The position numbers were made by a program, and so were the translations under genes. Under the pieces are notes generated by a model, which saw only the letters and a program-made list of their open reading frames with translations, was not told where the DNA came from and did not search any database. A stretch of DNA of 37,740 nucleotides. Source: Paenibacillus sp. EZ-K15. Its GTDB lineage: Bacteria > Bacillota > Bacilli > Paenibacillales > Paenibacillaceae. The DNA lies in contig NZ_PDHM01000025.1 in assembly GCF_002573715.1 (NCBI RefSeq), positions 1 through 37,740 on the forward strand, given 5' to 3'. This document shows, one piece after another, positions 1 through 8,764 of this stretch. The first letter of the stretch is position 1, and each line of letters opens with the position of its first letter.

Positions 1-41
1 TATTAACGCGGTGTCGTGTTGAATTAAATACACAAAAAATA

Positions 42-95
42 GCTGTCGAGACTTTCTCGACAGCCTGAACGAGCAGACGAATGATCGTCTGCTCG
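42..95 (-). terminator. Double-hairpin terminator of the leftward cluster
   Basis: Two perfect inverted repeats follow the last gene of the leftward operon. The first (70-80 with 85-95, 11 bp, 4-base loop) begins 12 bases after the stop codon. The second (42-51 with 55-64, 10 bp, 3-base loop) is followed on the minus strand by TATTTTTTGTG, the T-rich tract expected of an intrinsic terminator. The arrangement marks the 3' end of the VWA/tubulin/GTPase transcription unit. Confidence 0.85.
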
Positions 96-107
96 TTATC
101 TATTTTG

Positions 108-3083
108 TTAAACTCCTTCATTCGTCTCATTCTCCGGAGCCTGCTCTTGCTCTTCCGAAAGCCCGCTTTCGTCGGACAGCTCATAGGAGACGCCATCTAC
201 AACAACCTTCTCGACAAGGGATACGTCAAGCGGTTGATCCAACTTCACGACGACCTGACTCGCGTAAGTCTGGTTTTCCTGAGTGTCACCAACACCTTCA
301 GATGACGGAACGTCTTCGTCCTTGACTGGATCAGACGAGCCTTCCCCTTCTGTTGTCCCGGTATTCGGCTCCGCTTGATTCCCGGTTGAGTCAGGCTCTG
401 TCCCTGATGGGTCGGTATCCGCTTCGCCCGTTATGTCATCGGCGCACACCCGCGATAATTCAGGGCTAGCTACCTCAACCAGCGTGCTTGCATCCTTGCC
501 TACAATCTGTAGCTTGTCCACACTGAAATCCTGGCAAGCCGCCGGCTGTTTAAAGTGGAAAGTCAGTTCGGTCTTGCCCTCCTGCTCGCCTTCCTCCACT
601 ACCGTCGCCATCAATAACGGCTTTTCAGGGACGATATCAGAAGAAGCCGGAGGTGCGGTAACCGGGGGCGTGATGACCGGATTCGGATCAGCATTACCGT
701 CCGCAGGTCCTTTGCCGTTTTGGATCATCATGAAGGCAGCACCAGCAATAACGATCACCACAAGCAAGGAAGAAGTGATTTTTACGAACCGCGAATGCTG
801 TTGAAACCATCGCACCAACGGCGAAGCCAATTCGGCCCTAACCTTCGTATACACCGGTTTAAGGATGGGCGCAGGCGAATTGAAATACGTTTTCGCATAA
901 TCCTTATTCTTGAAGGCTTCACGGTCATAGGTTTTGAAATAATGAACGATAGCGGCGGCATAAGCCGGAACAAGTCCCCGCGGTCTAACGAATACCGGCT
1001 GCTCGGCAGACCACTTAATATACTGGTATACCACTTCTGGACTCTGACCGTATCTGTGCAAATAATCAAGCAGGCCCCGATAGTCTACGGCACTGGAACG
1101 AATCTCCGTGCAGAAGGCTAGGGTAATGCTATCAAATCTGGATGGCACCACATGGTTCTGCAGCCACTTTCGCATGATTTGTTGGGTTCGTTCCCGCTCC
1201 TCGGCTGACAGATCTGCCAGCACCTCCACTTGAACCTCTTCACGGCTGGACCACTGGTAAAGGGCGAGCATGACTTCCGCCTTGGACCGAATCCGGGAGT
1301 CAAAACGCTCTACCCAACCCTTGAACTCCTTCGGCATTTGCAGAAACCCGATATCCAGCAGCTGTTTCTGGCTTAATTGCTCGGGTTCCAACTCACGCAA
1401 AAGAAAGAGGTTTGCCGCATAAATCAAACGGTCTGCAAATGCAGTGCCGCCTTGGTAACGCCCCATTCCCTTCTGAGGATGATGCTCCAGCGAATCCAAT
1501 TGATCCAGCACGGCGTTGACTGCTCTCACCGGATCCGGGTCTTGCTTAAGCTTATCGACAAGCTGGGCTTCCGCTAACCTGATATAATTCTCCTGCTCCA
1601 GCAGGAGAGGGTGATTCCGAACCCACAAGCCGATCAGATCTACCAAATCCGTAGGCGACGCTGCTTGCTGCATGCGCGTTTTCATATATGGATCGAACAT
1701 CAACGCCGGCAGCCCCGGACTGGTCAACACCCTGGCATAGAAGGCTCGGCTTAAGGCCGGGCTGCCCTCCAGCAAGTCGTAAATCGCCTCGGTCACGTCC
1801 TGACGCTGCTTCGATAAGGCATTATTTAATGAGCGGATAAAATATTCCACAATCAGATCCTGATGCTGCCGGGGATTGATGCCGTGATAATCCTTAACGA
1901 ATCCGGCAATCGCTGCATCCGGAACATGCCCGCCTTTGACAAGCTCAAATTCCTGGGCAAACAGGGCGTGGAACAGCTGATCCAGCCGTCCCTTAGAATC
2001 CAAAGCGCCTGTCGGCTTCAAATAAAGCAGCAAAGCACGCAGCACGGCATGTTTATGCTCATGGTACAAGCCCTCTTGGCCTTCTTCAATCTGGAACAGC
2101 ACACATAAATCGTCGTAGCTATCCGGCAAGATCCCAAGACCCGGCTCCATATCCGCAAGCATCTGCTCGGCGAAGGCAAAAAAGCGCTCGGAGCGATCGG
2201 GGTCCAATAGCGTCTCCCATGCAAAATCAAGATAAGGCTGCTCGGACCATTTCAGATCGACATTAATGACCCTGCCAGCAGCGAGCTCAAACAAATAGTC
2301 CTTCTCAATGCTGCGGTCGCCTAGGCGTAGGCTGCCCTTCTCCACGAACATGAGGTGAAGTCCCTTCTTGCTCTGCGGCTCTTTGGCATAGGTTACGAAC
2401 CCAAGCACCCGGCGCAGCGCATAGGGCAATCGGCCAAACAACACAAAGAGCAGCTGCTCCGCCTTCGCGGACAACTGTTCCACCGGGACATCCAGAACGA
2501 TATATACCTTTTTCTTCCCGGCAGCCGCGGATATGCATGCATAGAGCAGCTGCTTGAATATCTTCTCGTCGATCCCAAGCTCCTGCAATAGAGCTGGCGT
2601 CTCCTTGGATGAAATGGCGGCTTTAGAATCCCCCTGAACCGGAATGGCAGGGAGCTGCGGCAGATCTACGCCTTCTTCGATATCGTAATGATCGGCAAAG
2701 GAGGCCTGGAGCCAAGTCTGATAAGCGGAATGCTCATCTTCAAGAAAACCGTCGGGAATGACATAATGATGCGTAAAAAAGGCACTGCGAAGTCCCGTAA
2801 AATCCGCAGGCTGAAACACGCTTCGCCCCAGCACCGTTTCCCCTGTTTCCGTATGGAACAGATGAAGGGCGGCCGGATAAGCCGCCGCTTCCCTCTCGCT
2901 GCGTGCCGTCAGCTCGGCAGGAGCTTCGTATTGGCAAAAGGGATGCAGTACCTTTTTGATAAAGGAAGCCTCCAATCCGGACGAACGAGCCACCGTATCA
3001 AAGCCTTCGGCTGAACGGAATATGCCCCGGCGCTCCCGCGTGTACATTTGCTGCTGTATGGTTCGGGATAGGAAATCCGGCAC
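108..3083 (-). CDS. GTPase-associated protein (GAP1-N-like) with TM and acidic extracellular tail
   Basis: This 991-aa protein is the last gene of the leftward cluster. The start is GTG at 3083, overlapping the stop of the upstream GTPase gene by one base, with a strong GGGGAGGG ribosome binding site. Residues 10-60 (QQMYTRERRG, then AARSSGL-type residues and a conserved HPFCQY) resemble the N-terminal domain of GTPase-associated protein 1 (GAP1-N1/N2), which is known beside double-GTPase (DO-GTPase) genes. The middle is a long helical region without recognised motifs. One TM segment lies near residues 767-788, preceded by basic residues, so the large N-terminal part should be cytoplasmic. 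The last ~200 residues are Pro/Glu/Asp/Thr-rich and should be outside. I infer that it works with the adjacent GTPase. The GAP1 assignment is by resemblance and should be tested with a profile search; the biochemical role is unknown. Confidence 0.75.
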   Translation of the reverse strand: MPDFLSRTIQQQMYTRERRGIFRSAEGFDTVARSSGLEASFIKKVLHPFCQYEAPAELTARSEREAAAYPAALHLFHTETGETVLGRSVFQPADFTGLRSAFFTHHYVIPDGFLEDEHSAYQTWLQASFADHYDIEEGVDLPQLPAIPVQGDSKAAISSKETPALLQELGIDEKIFKQLLYACISAAAGKKKVYIVLDVPVEQLSAKAEQLLFVLFGRLPYALRRVLGFVTYAKEPQSKKGLHLMFVEKGSLRLGDRSIEKDYLFELAAGRVINVDLKWSEQPYLDFAWETLLDPDRSERFFAFAEQMLADMEPGLGILPDSYDDLCVLFQIEEGQEGLYHEHKHAVLRALLLYLKPTGALDSKGRLDQLFHALFAQEFELVKGGHVPDAAIAGFVKDYHGINPRQHQDLIVEYFIRSLNNALSKQRQDVTEAIYDLLEGSPALSRAFYARVLTSPGLPALMFDPYMKTRMQQAASPTDLVDLIGLWVRNHPLLLEQENYIRLAEAQLVDKLKQDPDPVRAVNAVLDQLDSLEHHPQKGMGRYQGGTAFADRLIYAANLFLLRELEPEQLSQKQLLDIGFLQMPKEFKGWVERFDSRIRSKAEVMLALYQWSSREEVQVEVLADLSAEERERTQQIMRKWLQNHVVPSRFDSITLAFCTEIRSSAVDYRGLLDYLHRYGQSPEVVYQYIKWSAEQPVFVRPRGLVPAYAAAIVHYFKTYDREAFKNKDYAKTYFNSPAPILKPVYTKVRAELASPLVRWFQQHSRFVKITSSLLVVIVIAGAAFMMIQNGKGPADGNADPNPVITPPVTAPPASSDIVPEKPLLMATVVEEGEQEGKTELTFHFKQPAACQDFSVDKLQIVGKDASTLVEVASPELSRVCADDITGEADTDPSGTEPDSTGNQAEPNTGTTEGEGSSDPVKDEDVPSSEGVGDTQENQTYASQVVVKLDQPLDVSLVEKVVVDGVSYELSDESGLSEEQEQAPENETNEGV

Positions 3084-4342
3084 TAGTCTTCCCTCCCCTG
3101 AATATACTTCAGCTTGTACAGAAGCCAGATGAACGGTTCATCGACCCGAATCGGGCTGACGACGCTTTGCAGCTTCTGATCGACAGGGTTGCTGCCCAGA
3201 GCCGACACGGCAAAATACGCTGTATTGGAAAAGTATACATCCATCGTTCCCTTGAACGGACGGTCGACCTTCTCGATAAAACGGCGGATCTCGCCGTCAA
3301 TATTTTCAAATTCGGTCAAATTCATAAACTTGCGGTGCACCACATTGTTAAAGATGTTGCTGTTCAGCTTGACGTATTCGCCATCTTCATCCTTAAGCGC
3401 ATGAAGCATGTCGCTCTTGGTTAAGACGACGGCTGTCGGAATATCCGTCTTGCCCTTGTCCTCATAAGCGATGAAATCGCCGAACATCGTCAGCACGACA
3501 TCCCGCGGCTCATCATACTGGGACACCCATTCACCGGGCTGGTCACCGAATTTCAGACGAATTTTCTCCCGAATGGAGCGGATTTGGAGCGGATCCACCA
3601 TAAACAAAATACCCGCGGAATTCTTGATATGCTGTCCGTGAAGTCCCAAGTAATCCTCGTCCACCATGCCCTCGCCCGCTACGTCAAAAAATACGAGGGT
3701 TAAAGGCGGCTTGGACTCATCCTTGAACACGAATTGGAAAATGAAAGGCTCCTGCATCTTCTCCTTCTGCGTGGACGCCAGCAAATCTCCGCGCTCAAAT
3801 AACGGCTCCTCATAGCCCGTACGGAACTTGCGGCTGATCTCGGCATTCAGCGGCATGCAGGCCGCATCGAAATGATCCGCCGTTGTATGCTGCAGCGTAT
3901 GAATGAGCGAAGTCATATAGACCGACTTGCCCACTTGCGAAGCACCGATAATCGAGATAATGTTGCTCGGCACCTTTCCTGCGGTCACCGGAAGCTCATT
4001 ATGGCATTTCGGGCATAACCGTCTGCGCGTGACGACACCGTAACGGTCGTTCAATCCAACCAGCACGTGATCGGAATAAATGTGATGCTCCTCCGGTATG
4101 TCGCTCGGCCGGATAATCGCTTCAATATCATAAACGGAATCCAGCCCAAAGCGTTCACGGTACCGATTCAGCTCATCATCTTCCCCAAGCGCATAGTCCT
4201 CGTCATCCTCTCGATCGTGAGCAGCCCGGAAGACAACCTCCTTCGGAGCAAACTTACTGAAACAGTAAGGGCACACAATATCATAGAACAGCGGCTTTGG
4301 CTCTGGCTCCGGTTTTTTCTTGAATATATCAAAAATGCCCAT
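3083..4342 (-). CDS. Zinc-ribbon P-loop GTPase (DO-GTPase2-like)
   Basis: This 419-aa protein has a split treble-clef or zinc-ribbon module before a GTPase domain. CPYC is at residues 24-27 and CPKC at 110-113. A Walker A motif, GASQVGKS, is at 133-140. FFDVAGEGM supplies a Walker B/DxxG-like motif, and VVLTKSD fits the TKxD base-specificity loop. This layout matches the DO-GTPase2 family (a TRAFAC-type GTPase fused to zinc ribbons) that comparative genomics places beside GAP1 proteins. The start is ATG at 4342 with GGGAGG eight bases upstream. The product is probably cytoplasmic, since no TM segments are seen. The downstream gene overlaps its stop, implying coupled synthesis. I infer a GTP-dependent switch for the membrane assembly encoded around it. 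GTP rather than ATP preference is inferred from the motifs. Confidence 0.8.
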   Translation of the reverse strand: MGIFDIFKKKPEPEPKPLFYDIVCPYCFSKFAPKEVVFRAAHDREDDEDYALGEDDELNRYRERFGLDSVYDIEAIIRPSDIPEEHHIYSDHVLVGLNDRYGVVTRRRLCPKCHNELPVTAGKVPSNIISIIGASQVGKSVYMTSLIHTLQHTTADHFDAACMPLNAEISRKFRTGYEEPLFERGDLLASTQKEKMQEPFIFQFVFKDESKPPLTLVFFDVAGEGMVDEDYLGLHGQHIKNSAGILFMVDPLQIRSIREKIRLKFGDQPGEWVSQYDEPRDVVLTMFGDFIAYEDKGKTDIPTAVVLTKSDMLHALKDEDGEYVKLNSNIFNNVVHRKFMNLTEFENIDGEIRRFIEKVDRPFKGTMDVYFSNTAYFAVSALGSNPVDQKLQSVVSPIRVDEPFIWLLYKLKYIQGRED

Positions 4343-4414
4343 CCTTTGTACCTCCCTCTGAACCCTATGAATTACACACTGACGCGTTCATCGTGGTTAC
4401 TGTGTGTTCTCTCT

Positions 4415-5056
4415 CTATCTATAAACGAGCTCATACCGTTGTCCATACATCTTACCATCCGTAAAAAACAGGCGAATATAATCGTTCTTCCCCACCTCAA
4501 TCGCAGGCAATTCGTTGCGTCCCGCTGCAAAATCCGTAACGAAAGGGTACAAGATGCCGTCTTCCTTGTTTACCGGATAAGCCCCCTGCTTCTTTACGTA
4601 GCATAAAACGTCCTTGGGTACCGGCACTTCCGCCGTCACCTGAATTTCAATCGTCTTATAAGGCTGCAACCAGCGACTCTTTTCTCGAATGGAATATACC
4701 AGCATAGCTTTGCCGGTGCTGAACTGAATGCTGTTCGCTTCATCCGGCTGCCTGATTAAGGCCATCTCTCCATCTTCGGAAGACATGGCATACACCGTAT
4801 ACGTGATCTGACCAATTCCGTCCACCCGGTCCCGATACCCATTGTTCGCCTTGTACTCGTCTCGGGTATACAGGCGCAGGCTGCCAGGCTCCAAAGCTCC
4901 AGCAGGCGGACCAAATCCATCATCCATCGCGCGGTGAATATATACCGCTTGAAGACCTGGCGGCCAGCTCCATCGGAGCGTACAGTAGCCCTCGTCTAAT
5001 TGATAGCTTAATCCCTGAATGACCCATTCTCCGGGCTCCGCATTTTTAAAACGCAT
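4415..5056 (-). CDS. Hypothetical protein, predicted beta-sandwich (Fn3-like)
   Basis: I do not recognise this 213-aa protein with certainty. It has no signal peptide and no TM segment. It is rich in alternating hydrophobic residues, and near residues 28-45 a WSWPPGLQAVYIHR segment resembles the first strands of fibronectin-III-like domains in which a W-P-P-G turn precedes a strand. Two such beta-sandwich domains could fit in the length. The start ATG at 5056 has an AGGGGGCG ribosome binding site. It lies between the membrane VWA gene (ending at 5074) and the GTPase gene, in the same direction with short gaps, so it is likely co-transcribed and a soluble accessory or adaptor of the complex. 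The function is unknown. Confidence 0.6.
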   Translation of the reverse strand: MRFKNAEPGEWVIQGLSYQLDEGYCTLRWSWPPGLQAVYIHRAMDDGFGPPAGALEPGSLRLYTRDEYKANNGYRDRVDGIGQITYTVYAMSSEDGEMALIRQPDEANSIQFSTGKAMLVYSIREKSRWLQPYKTIEIQVTAEVPVPKDVLCYVKKQGAYPVNKEDGILYPFVTDFAAGRNELPAIEVGKNDYIRLFFTDGKMYGQRYELVYR

Positions 5057-5073
5057 ATCGAACGCCCCCTGCT

Positions 5074-6339
5074 TTAAAATCCTCGGCTTGTTGAATCATT
5101 CGGCCGTTGCCCTCGTCCCGTTCGGCCCGGCCGCTGCTCGTTACGAATGATCCTGCTGTTCTCCTTAACCGGAATCACCAACGTGAACAAGGCGATGACT
5201 CCTGCGAGGATGAAGCAGGCCAGCAGCCGAACGAAGGCATCCCTGACTTCTCCCCCGGATAGGCCATATTCCAGAACAACGCCTGCGAGCACGCCGGATA
5301 CCGCGCCGCCGATGCTGAAGCTAAGCGCGAGATGACGGTTATCAAACACAATGCCGAGGGCCAGGCCCGTGGCAGCCCCAATGAGCAGCATCGCAACGAC
5401 TCTTACAATCTGATAATAAACGCTATCTTCCATCGCGCCTGTACGTTTCGTCAACAGGGAACGATCCCCGACGTCGTCATAGATCTTCTGGAAGACAAAA
5501 GACAAATCTGCCGCATTCTGTACGTCGTAATATTGCCCGCCCGTTTCGGCCGCAATCGTCTGAAGCAGCTGGGCGCCATCTTTGTAGACAAGGCTGAGGC
5601 CAATCGTATTCACTGCGATTTGCTGCTGTTTGTAGTCGGCAAGCACACGCGCATGATCGGTTTCGCTAAAGCCGTCTGATAGCATAATAACCATGGCGCT
5701 TCGGCGGGCATCATGGCTCTCTTGGATATGCGTCATGGTATCCTCCAGCGCGAGACTAATGTCCGTGCCGCCATCGTTCGTTTCCAAACTGTCGATCTTA
5801 GCGATGATCTCATCCTTGGCTTCCTGGTTCTTCACACGCGTAAAAGGCTGCAGTAACGTTGTCGCATGATCAAACACCATCACCGATACACGGTTATCCT
5901 CGTCCATGCGATTGATCAGATTTTTGGCCGCCGTATATCGGTCCTGATTCGGGTCCGTGTCTTTCATGCTGCCCGAATTGTCAATGACCAGCACGATATC
6001 CTTCACCGGTTTGGCGCTGCCCGGGTTCAACTGGTACACCCACTCAAACAGCATGCCAAGCAAGAACAGTGCCACCAACGTGGATGGAATCAGCAGCTTC
6101 CATGATGTGCCTGTGTATCGCTGTCTCCATGAACTCCCGTTCAAACGAGGGGAGATCAGTTCTGCGATTAAGCAGGCCAATCCGATGCACAAGGCCAGAA
6201 TTCCGAAATAGATCCCTGTAACCACGATGACGGGAAGCCCTGTCCCCCATTGGCGGAGCAAAAATTCCCCAATGGTAAATCCGATTCCCCCACCGACTAG
6301 ACTAAACAGCAGCAGGAGAGGGTTTATTTTTCGTTGCAC
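5074..6339 (-). CDS. Multi-spanning membrane protein with VWA domain
   Basis: This 421-aa protein has three N-terminal TM segments (about 9-28, 37-61 and 84-104), a von Willebrand factor A domain (about 113-290) and three C-terminal TM segments (about 312-390). The metal-ion-dependent adhesion site is intact: DNSGS at 120-124, a GGTD threonine loop and a LSDG aspartate. Basic loops (after TM2 and at the C-terminus) indicate that both termini are inside and that the VWA domain is outside. VWA domains bind protein ligands through Mg2+ at this site. The start is GTG at 6339 with only a weak ribosome binding site (GTAGGCG). It follows the 794-aa gene by about 37 bases and is part of the same operon. 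The role within the complex (ligand sensing or adhesion) is inference. Confidence 0.82.
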   Translation of the reverse strand: MQRKINPLLLLFSLVGGGIGFTIGEFLLRQWGTGLPVIVVTGIYFGILALCIGLACLIAELISPRLNGSSWRQRYTGTSWKLLIPSTLVALFLLGMLFEWVYQLNPGSAKPVKDIVLVIDNSGSMKDTDPNQDRYTAAKNLINRMDEDNRVSVMVFDHATTLLQPFTRVKNQEAKDEIIAKIDSLETNDGGTDISLALEDTMTHIQESHDARRSAMVIMLSDGFSETDHARVLADYKQQQIAVNTIGLSLVYKDGAQLLQTIAAETGGQYYDVQNAADLSFVFQKIYDDVGDRSLLTKRTGAMEDSVYYQIVRVVAMLLIGAATGLALGIVFDNRHLALSFSIGGAVSGVLAGVVLEYGLSGGEVRDAFVRLLACFILAGVIALFTLVIPVKENSRIIRNEQRPGRTGRGQRPNDSTSRGF

Positions 6340-6376
6340 AATACACGCCTACTCTCTGTATCAGAATTTAAGAACG

Positions 6377-8761
6377 CTAGCGCAGCTCAGGAAGTTGCGC
6401 CGGTTCCATTCCATGAAATTCATAACCGTTTGCCGTATAGGTCTCGTAGTAGGTTCTGCCATTCCGGTAGTACATCAGATCCTCCAAATGGAAACCTCCC
6501 ATCAGGTTCAGCTTCTCGACTCCGCTTGCGCGCTTCTCGTGCACGATGCCAAGCTTGTACACCCGTAAAGCTTCATCGGCATGGATCGCATAACGGACAA
6601 ATTCGCTGTCGGCATCGCCGAAGAAGTATTTCTCCTCATATCGATGCTCCTGCGTATAATCAAGCAGCCTGACTAACGTAATGGAGTTCTCCTCCAGCAT
6701 CCGGTAAAGCACCTTAAACAGATCTTCCTTGGCAAGCACCTGCTTATTATTGTAGTCGATGGTTACGTTCGCCCGTCGCAGCAGTTCTTCCTCGAAGGTC
6801 TGCACGAAAGGTTCTGCCGTCAATAAATCCCTCAGACAGACGCGGATCATGTTCGACAAGATCGGTTCTGTTCCTTCATGCGTAACGATGGAGAGATTAC
6901 CGACATACCGTTCCTCGAAGAATACTCCCTGGCCGCGCTTACTCTCCAATTCCAGCATCAGCTCTTCCGTCACAAGGCCATAATACTCCATCAGGTTCTG
7001 GCCGATATAATCGTCTGCGGTACGGATGCTCGACTGGGCTGCTTCCAGCAATTCCGCTTCAAGCTGGTCCAGCATGTTCGCCTGCTGTTTATAATGACGG
7101 TGAATCCGTTCGAGCTCCGCCTCATAGAGCCTGTACAGGGCAAGCTCCGTTTCCAGTAATAACAGCTCATATTTACGACGATAGACCTCGCCCACGAAAT
7201 ATCGAATGAAATGGCGCACATTCTGTTTATCCCGAAAAGGAAGCTTCTTGAACGGCTGGCTTTCTACGCCTTCCTCATAATAGCGGTTTAGTCCGTCCTG
7301 CTCGGTCTTCAGGAGGTTGCCGAGATCCCGGATTCGGGAACGAACCGCTTCAAGCAGTATCCCCTCTCCAGCCTTGACACTCGTCCACTCCACGATTTGA
7401 TAACAACCGATTTGCGGATGATCCGCCAAAGTGCGACGAAGCGCACCATGAAGCTCTTCAGCGGTGCTCATATCGCTAAGTCTCTTTTGGACCTCCAGCT
7501 CGTAATTGCTATGAAAAAATTGCCTGCAGCCATCCCCGAACAATGCCTCTTCAGCTTCACGAATGTTCATCCGCTTCAGCCCGGCATAACTGACGGGGTG
7601 TGACATCATCCCCTTTAGCCCGTCCAGATGCTCTGCGTCCGGCAGCATCCGGTCGGCTCTTGCCGCTACTGCCTCCGGATCGAGACCGAAGTAGGTCAGG
7701 CATTCATGAACCTCCGGTTCGGTCCCACTCTTCATGCGGAGCAGCAGTCCACGGCACAGATGATAGAGGACCGTTAGCGCAATCGGCTCATTGGGCCTCT
7801 TCACCCGGGAAAAGCCAGCGGAGACAAAGCCTTGGCGGCCGGATTCCGCCATAATATTGCTTTTGAAAGACGTATTGTTGTAAATGCCCCGGATTCCGTC
7901 ATAGGTTTCATCCTTCTGCTTCCGGTTCTTAAGCAAACCCAGATGGCAGATGATATCATAGATATCCTGCATCCCGGCGTAACCTGATATGCCGCGTTCA
8001 TTCTTATCGGACAGCACATAGACGAGATCAAACAACGGCGAGGCCGGGTGAACGACCGGAATCGTCAGCCCATCCTCCGTTACCTGCAGCGGTGCGGAGA
8101 AGCTGTATTCCCGGCTCTGCATCAGCTCCAGCTCCCGCAAGAAGGCAACACCCACGGAGCTCGCATAGCCATAAGATTCAATCTGCTCCCTTTCATTAAT
8201 GAGCGCATACAAATCCATTTGCACCGACTTGAATGACTGCTGGAAAATCGATTCGGCCAGTAATGAAATTTCCGGTATAAACACATTAAACGGGTCGTCG
8301 ACCCGTGTAATGACAGACAGATGAATCCGGTCAAAGGATGAATAGCTGCGTCCATAGTCTGCGATGTGGTGGCTCAGCTTCCGAATCGCTTTATTCAACC
8401 CGGCCAGGTGATGCGGGTCCCGATAGAAGCCCCGGTGCAGTTCCTTGCGTACGGACTTGGATGCGCCGTCTGACTCCGGTAAATGAAGTTGATACCGGTG
8501 GAGGCGACCGGAGGATTCGGAGCCTTTCGGCTCCCGCCCTCCATCCTGGTCCGTTCCCACATGCAAATAGATGACACTTGCGCTGTTGTCCCATTTGCGG
8601 TCATGTATCTCCATGATCGGTTCGATTGCGGACGCCGTCTTATCACCGATGAACAAGTATACCTCCGGGTAGTGGATGCTGCTCTGATCATCCTCCATCA
8701 AGGTAAGCTGCTCCTCCGATTTCGCATAGCCGGCAGCATACTGGCGAAGAATTTCCCTCAT
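6377..8761 (-). CDS. Large protein of unknown function coupled to the tubulin-like gene
   Basis: I do not recognise this 794-aa protein. It has no signal peptide or TM segment and looks soluble. The N-terminal ~200 residues have alternating hydrophobic segments (YLFIGD, VIYLHVG, IHLSVITRVDDP) suggesting an alpha/beta Rossmann-like fold. The C-terminal half is long, charged and helical (coiled-coil-like around 530-620). The ATG at 8761 lies three bases after the stop of the tubulin-like gene, and no separate strong ribosome binding site is visible, so translation is probably coupled and the two proteins made in fixed proportion. This pairing suggests it is a partner or adaptor of the tubulin-like filament protein; that is inference from gene order. 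A structure prediction or profile search would be the decisive test of fold. Confidence 0.7.
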   Translation of the reverse strand: MREILRQYAAGYAKSEEQLTLMEDDQSSIHYPEVYLFIGDKTASAIEPIMEIHDRKWDNSASVIYLHVGTDQDGGREPKGSESSGRLHRYQLHLPESDGASKSVRKELHRGFYRDPHHLAGLNKAIRKLSHHIADYGRSYSSFDRIHLSVITRVDDPFNVFIPEISLLAESIFQQSFKSVQMDLYALINEREQIESYGYASSVGVAFLRELELMQSREYSFSAPLQVTEDGLTIPVVHPASPLFDLVYVLSDKNERGISGYAGMQDIYDIICHLGLLKNRKQKDETYDGIRGIYNNTSFKSNIMAESGRQGFVSAGFSRVKRPNEPIALTVLYHLCRGLLLRMKSGTEPEVHECLTYFGLDPEAVAARADRMLPDAEHLDGLKGMMSHPVSYAGLKRMNIREAEEALFGDGCRQFFHSNYELEVQKRLSDMSTAEELHGALRRTLADHPQIGCYQIVEWTSVKAGEGILLEAVRSRIRDLGNLLKTEQDGLNRYYEEGVESQPFKKLPFRDKQNVRHFIRYFVGEVYRRKYELLLLETELALYRLYEAELERIHRHYKQQANMLDQLEAELLEAAQSSIRTADDYIGQNLMEYYGLVTEELMLELESKRGQGVFFEERYVGNLSIVTHEGTEPILSNMIRVCLRDLLTAEPFVQTFEEELLRRANVTIDYNNKQVLAKEDLFKVLYRMLEENSITLVRLLDYTQEHRYEEKYFFGDADSEFVRYAIHADEALRVYKLGIVHEKRASGVEKLNLMGGFHLEDLMYYRNGRTYYETYTANGYEFHGMEPAQLPELR

Positions 8762-8764
8762 CGT